From: Gaetbulibacter sp. S0825
GTDB lineage: Bacteria; Bacteroidota; Bacteroidia; Flavobacteriales; Flavobacteriaceae
Reading direction: 5' to 3'
Length of the DNA: 64,000 nucleotides
Assembly: GCF_011777505.1 (NCBI RefSeq)
Contig: NZ_JAATJT010000001.1
Coordinates: 434,001 to 498,000, forward strand
Below the pieces are notes generated by a model. It was not told the DNA's origin. It was given only the letters and a program-made list of their open reading frames with translations, and searched no databases. Numbering within the stretch: the first letter of the stretch is position 1; every line of letters begins with the position of its first letter. A program made the translations under genes and the position numbers. Positions 62,885 to 64,000 of this stretch are shown one piece after another.

Positions 62885-64000
<1,116 letters not shown>

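Overview
The window is AT-rich chromosomal DNA from a marine-type member of the Flavobacteriaceae (Bacteroidota). Several things point there together: promoters of the TTTG-N19-TAnnTTTG type, little Shine-Dalgarno signal, three TonB-dependent receptors, a PorZ homologue and two T9SS sorting-domain proteins (type IX secretion), an atpD-atpC pair detached from the other ATP synthase genes, DUF4270/DUF3108/DUF2975 proteins, and core proteins of Bacteroidota type. No rRNA, tRNA, CRISPR array, insertion sequence, prophage or integrase was found. Genus is not assigned.

Layout. 1-5110 (minus): M23-type peptidase (cut by the window edge), kynA and a DUF3108 protein, then the tyrosine pair hmgA-hppD. 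5293-9325 (minus): patatin/Omp85 fusion and uvrC. 9414-11822 (plus): rimK, an AstE/AspA-type zinc amidohydrolase and 5-formyl-THF cyclo-ligase, which overlaps convergent lspA. 11782-21893 (minus): lspA, a TraR/DksA-like protein, ileS, radA, a degenerate esterase, a flippase-like protein, panD and panC. 21955-32971 (plus): GT5-like protein, DUF4270 lipoprotein, glmS, TonB receptor with SGNH lipoprotein, atpD-atpC. 33027-42440 (minus): acyltransferase and Na+/solute symporter, umuC-umuD, M61 peptidase, and a DUF2975/XRE/DoxX/zinc-ribbon membrane cassette. 42614-49338 (plus): a second TonB receptor, NfeD-like protein and flotillin, a histidine-bearing membrane protein, a JmjC-like oxygenase and a small outer-membrane protein. 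49357-55684: a secreted protein, recX, and two large T9SS cargo paralogues separated by a wrecked recX copy. 55711-62654 (minus): TonB receptor, recO, porZ, gdhA. 62885-64000: an outer-membrane protein and the 3' end of a trans-sulfuration enzyme.

Most of the window is conserved housekeeping sequence. The parts that look least ordinary are: (i) a tandem duplication of the unit recX + T9SS protein, in which the second recX is a scrambled pseudogene and the second cargo gene lacks the first one's operator pair; (ii) two dyads with the same GGTTTTACC core, 22 bp apart, just upstream of a promoter that lacks a -33 box; (iii) the DUF2975 cassette, which keeps a start-less fragment of a third DUF2975 gene; (iv) dyads in the control regions of hmgA, the first TonB receptor and the zinc-ribbon gene; and (v) an esterase-like protein whose nucleophile position is glycine. 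I did not find a convincing new defence or mobile system.
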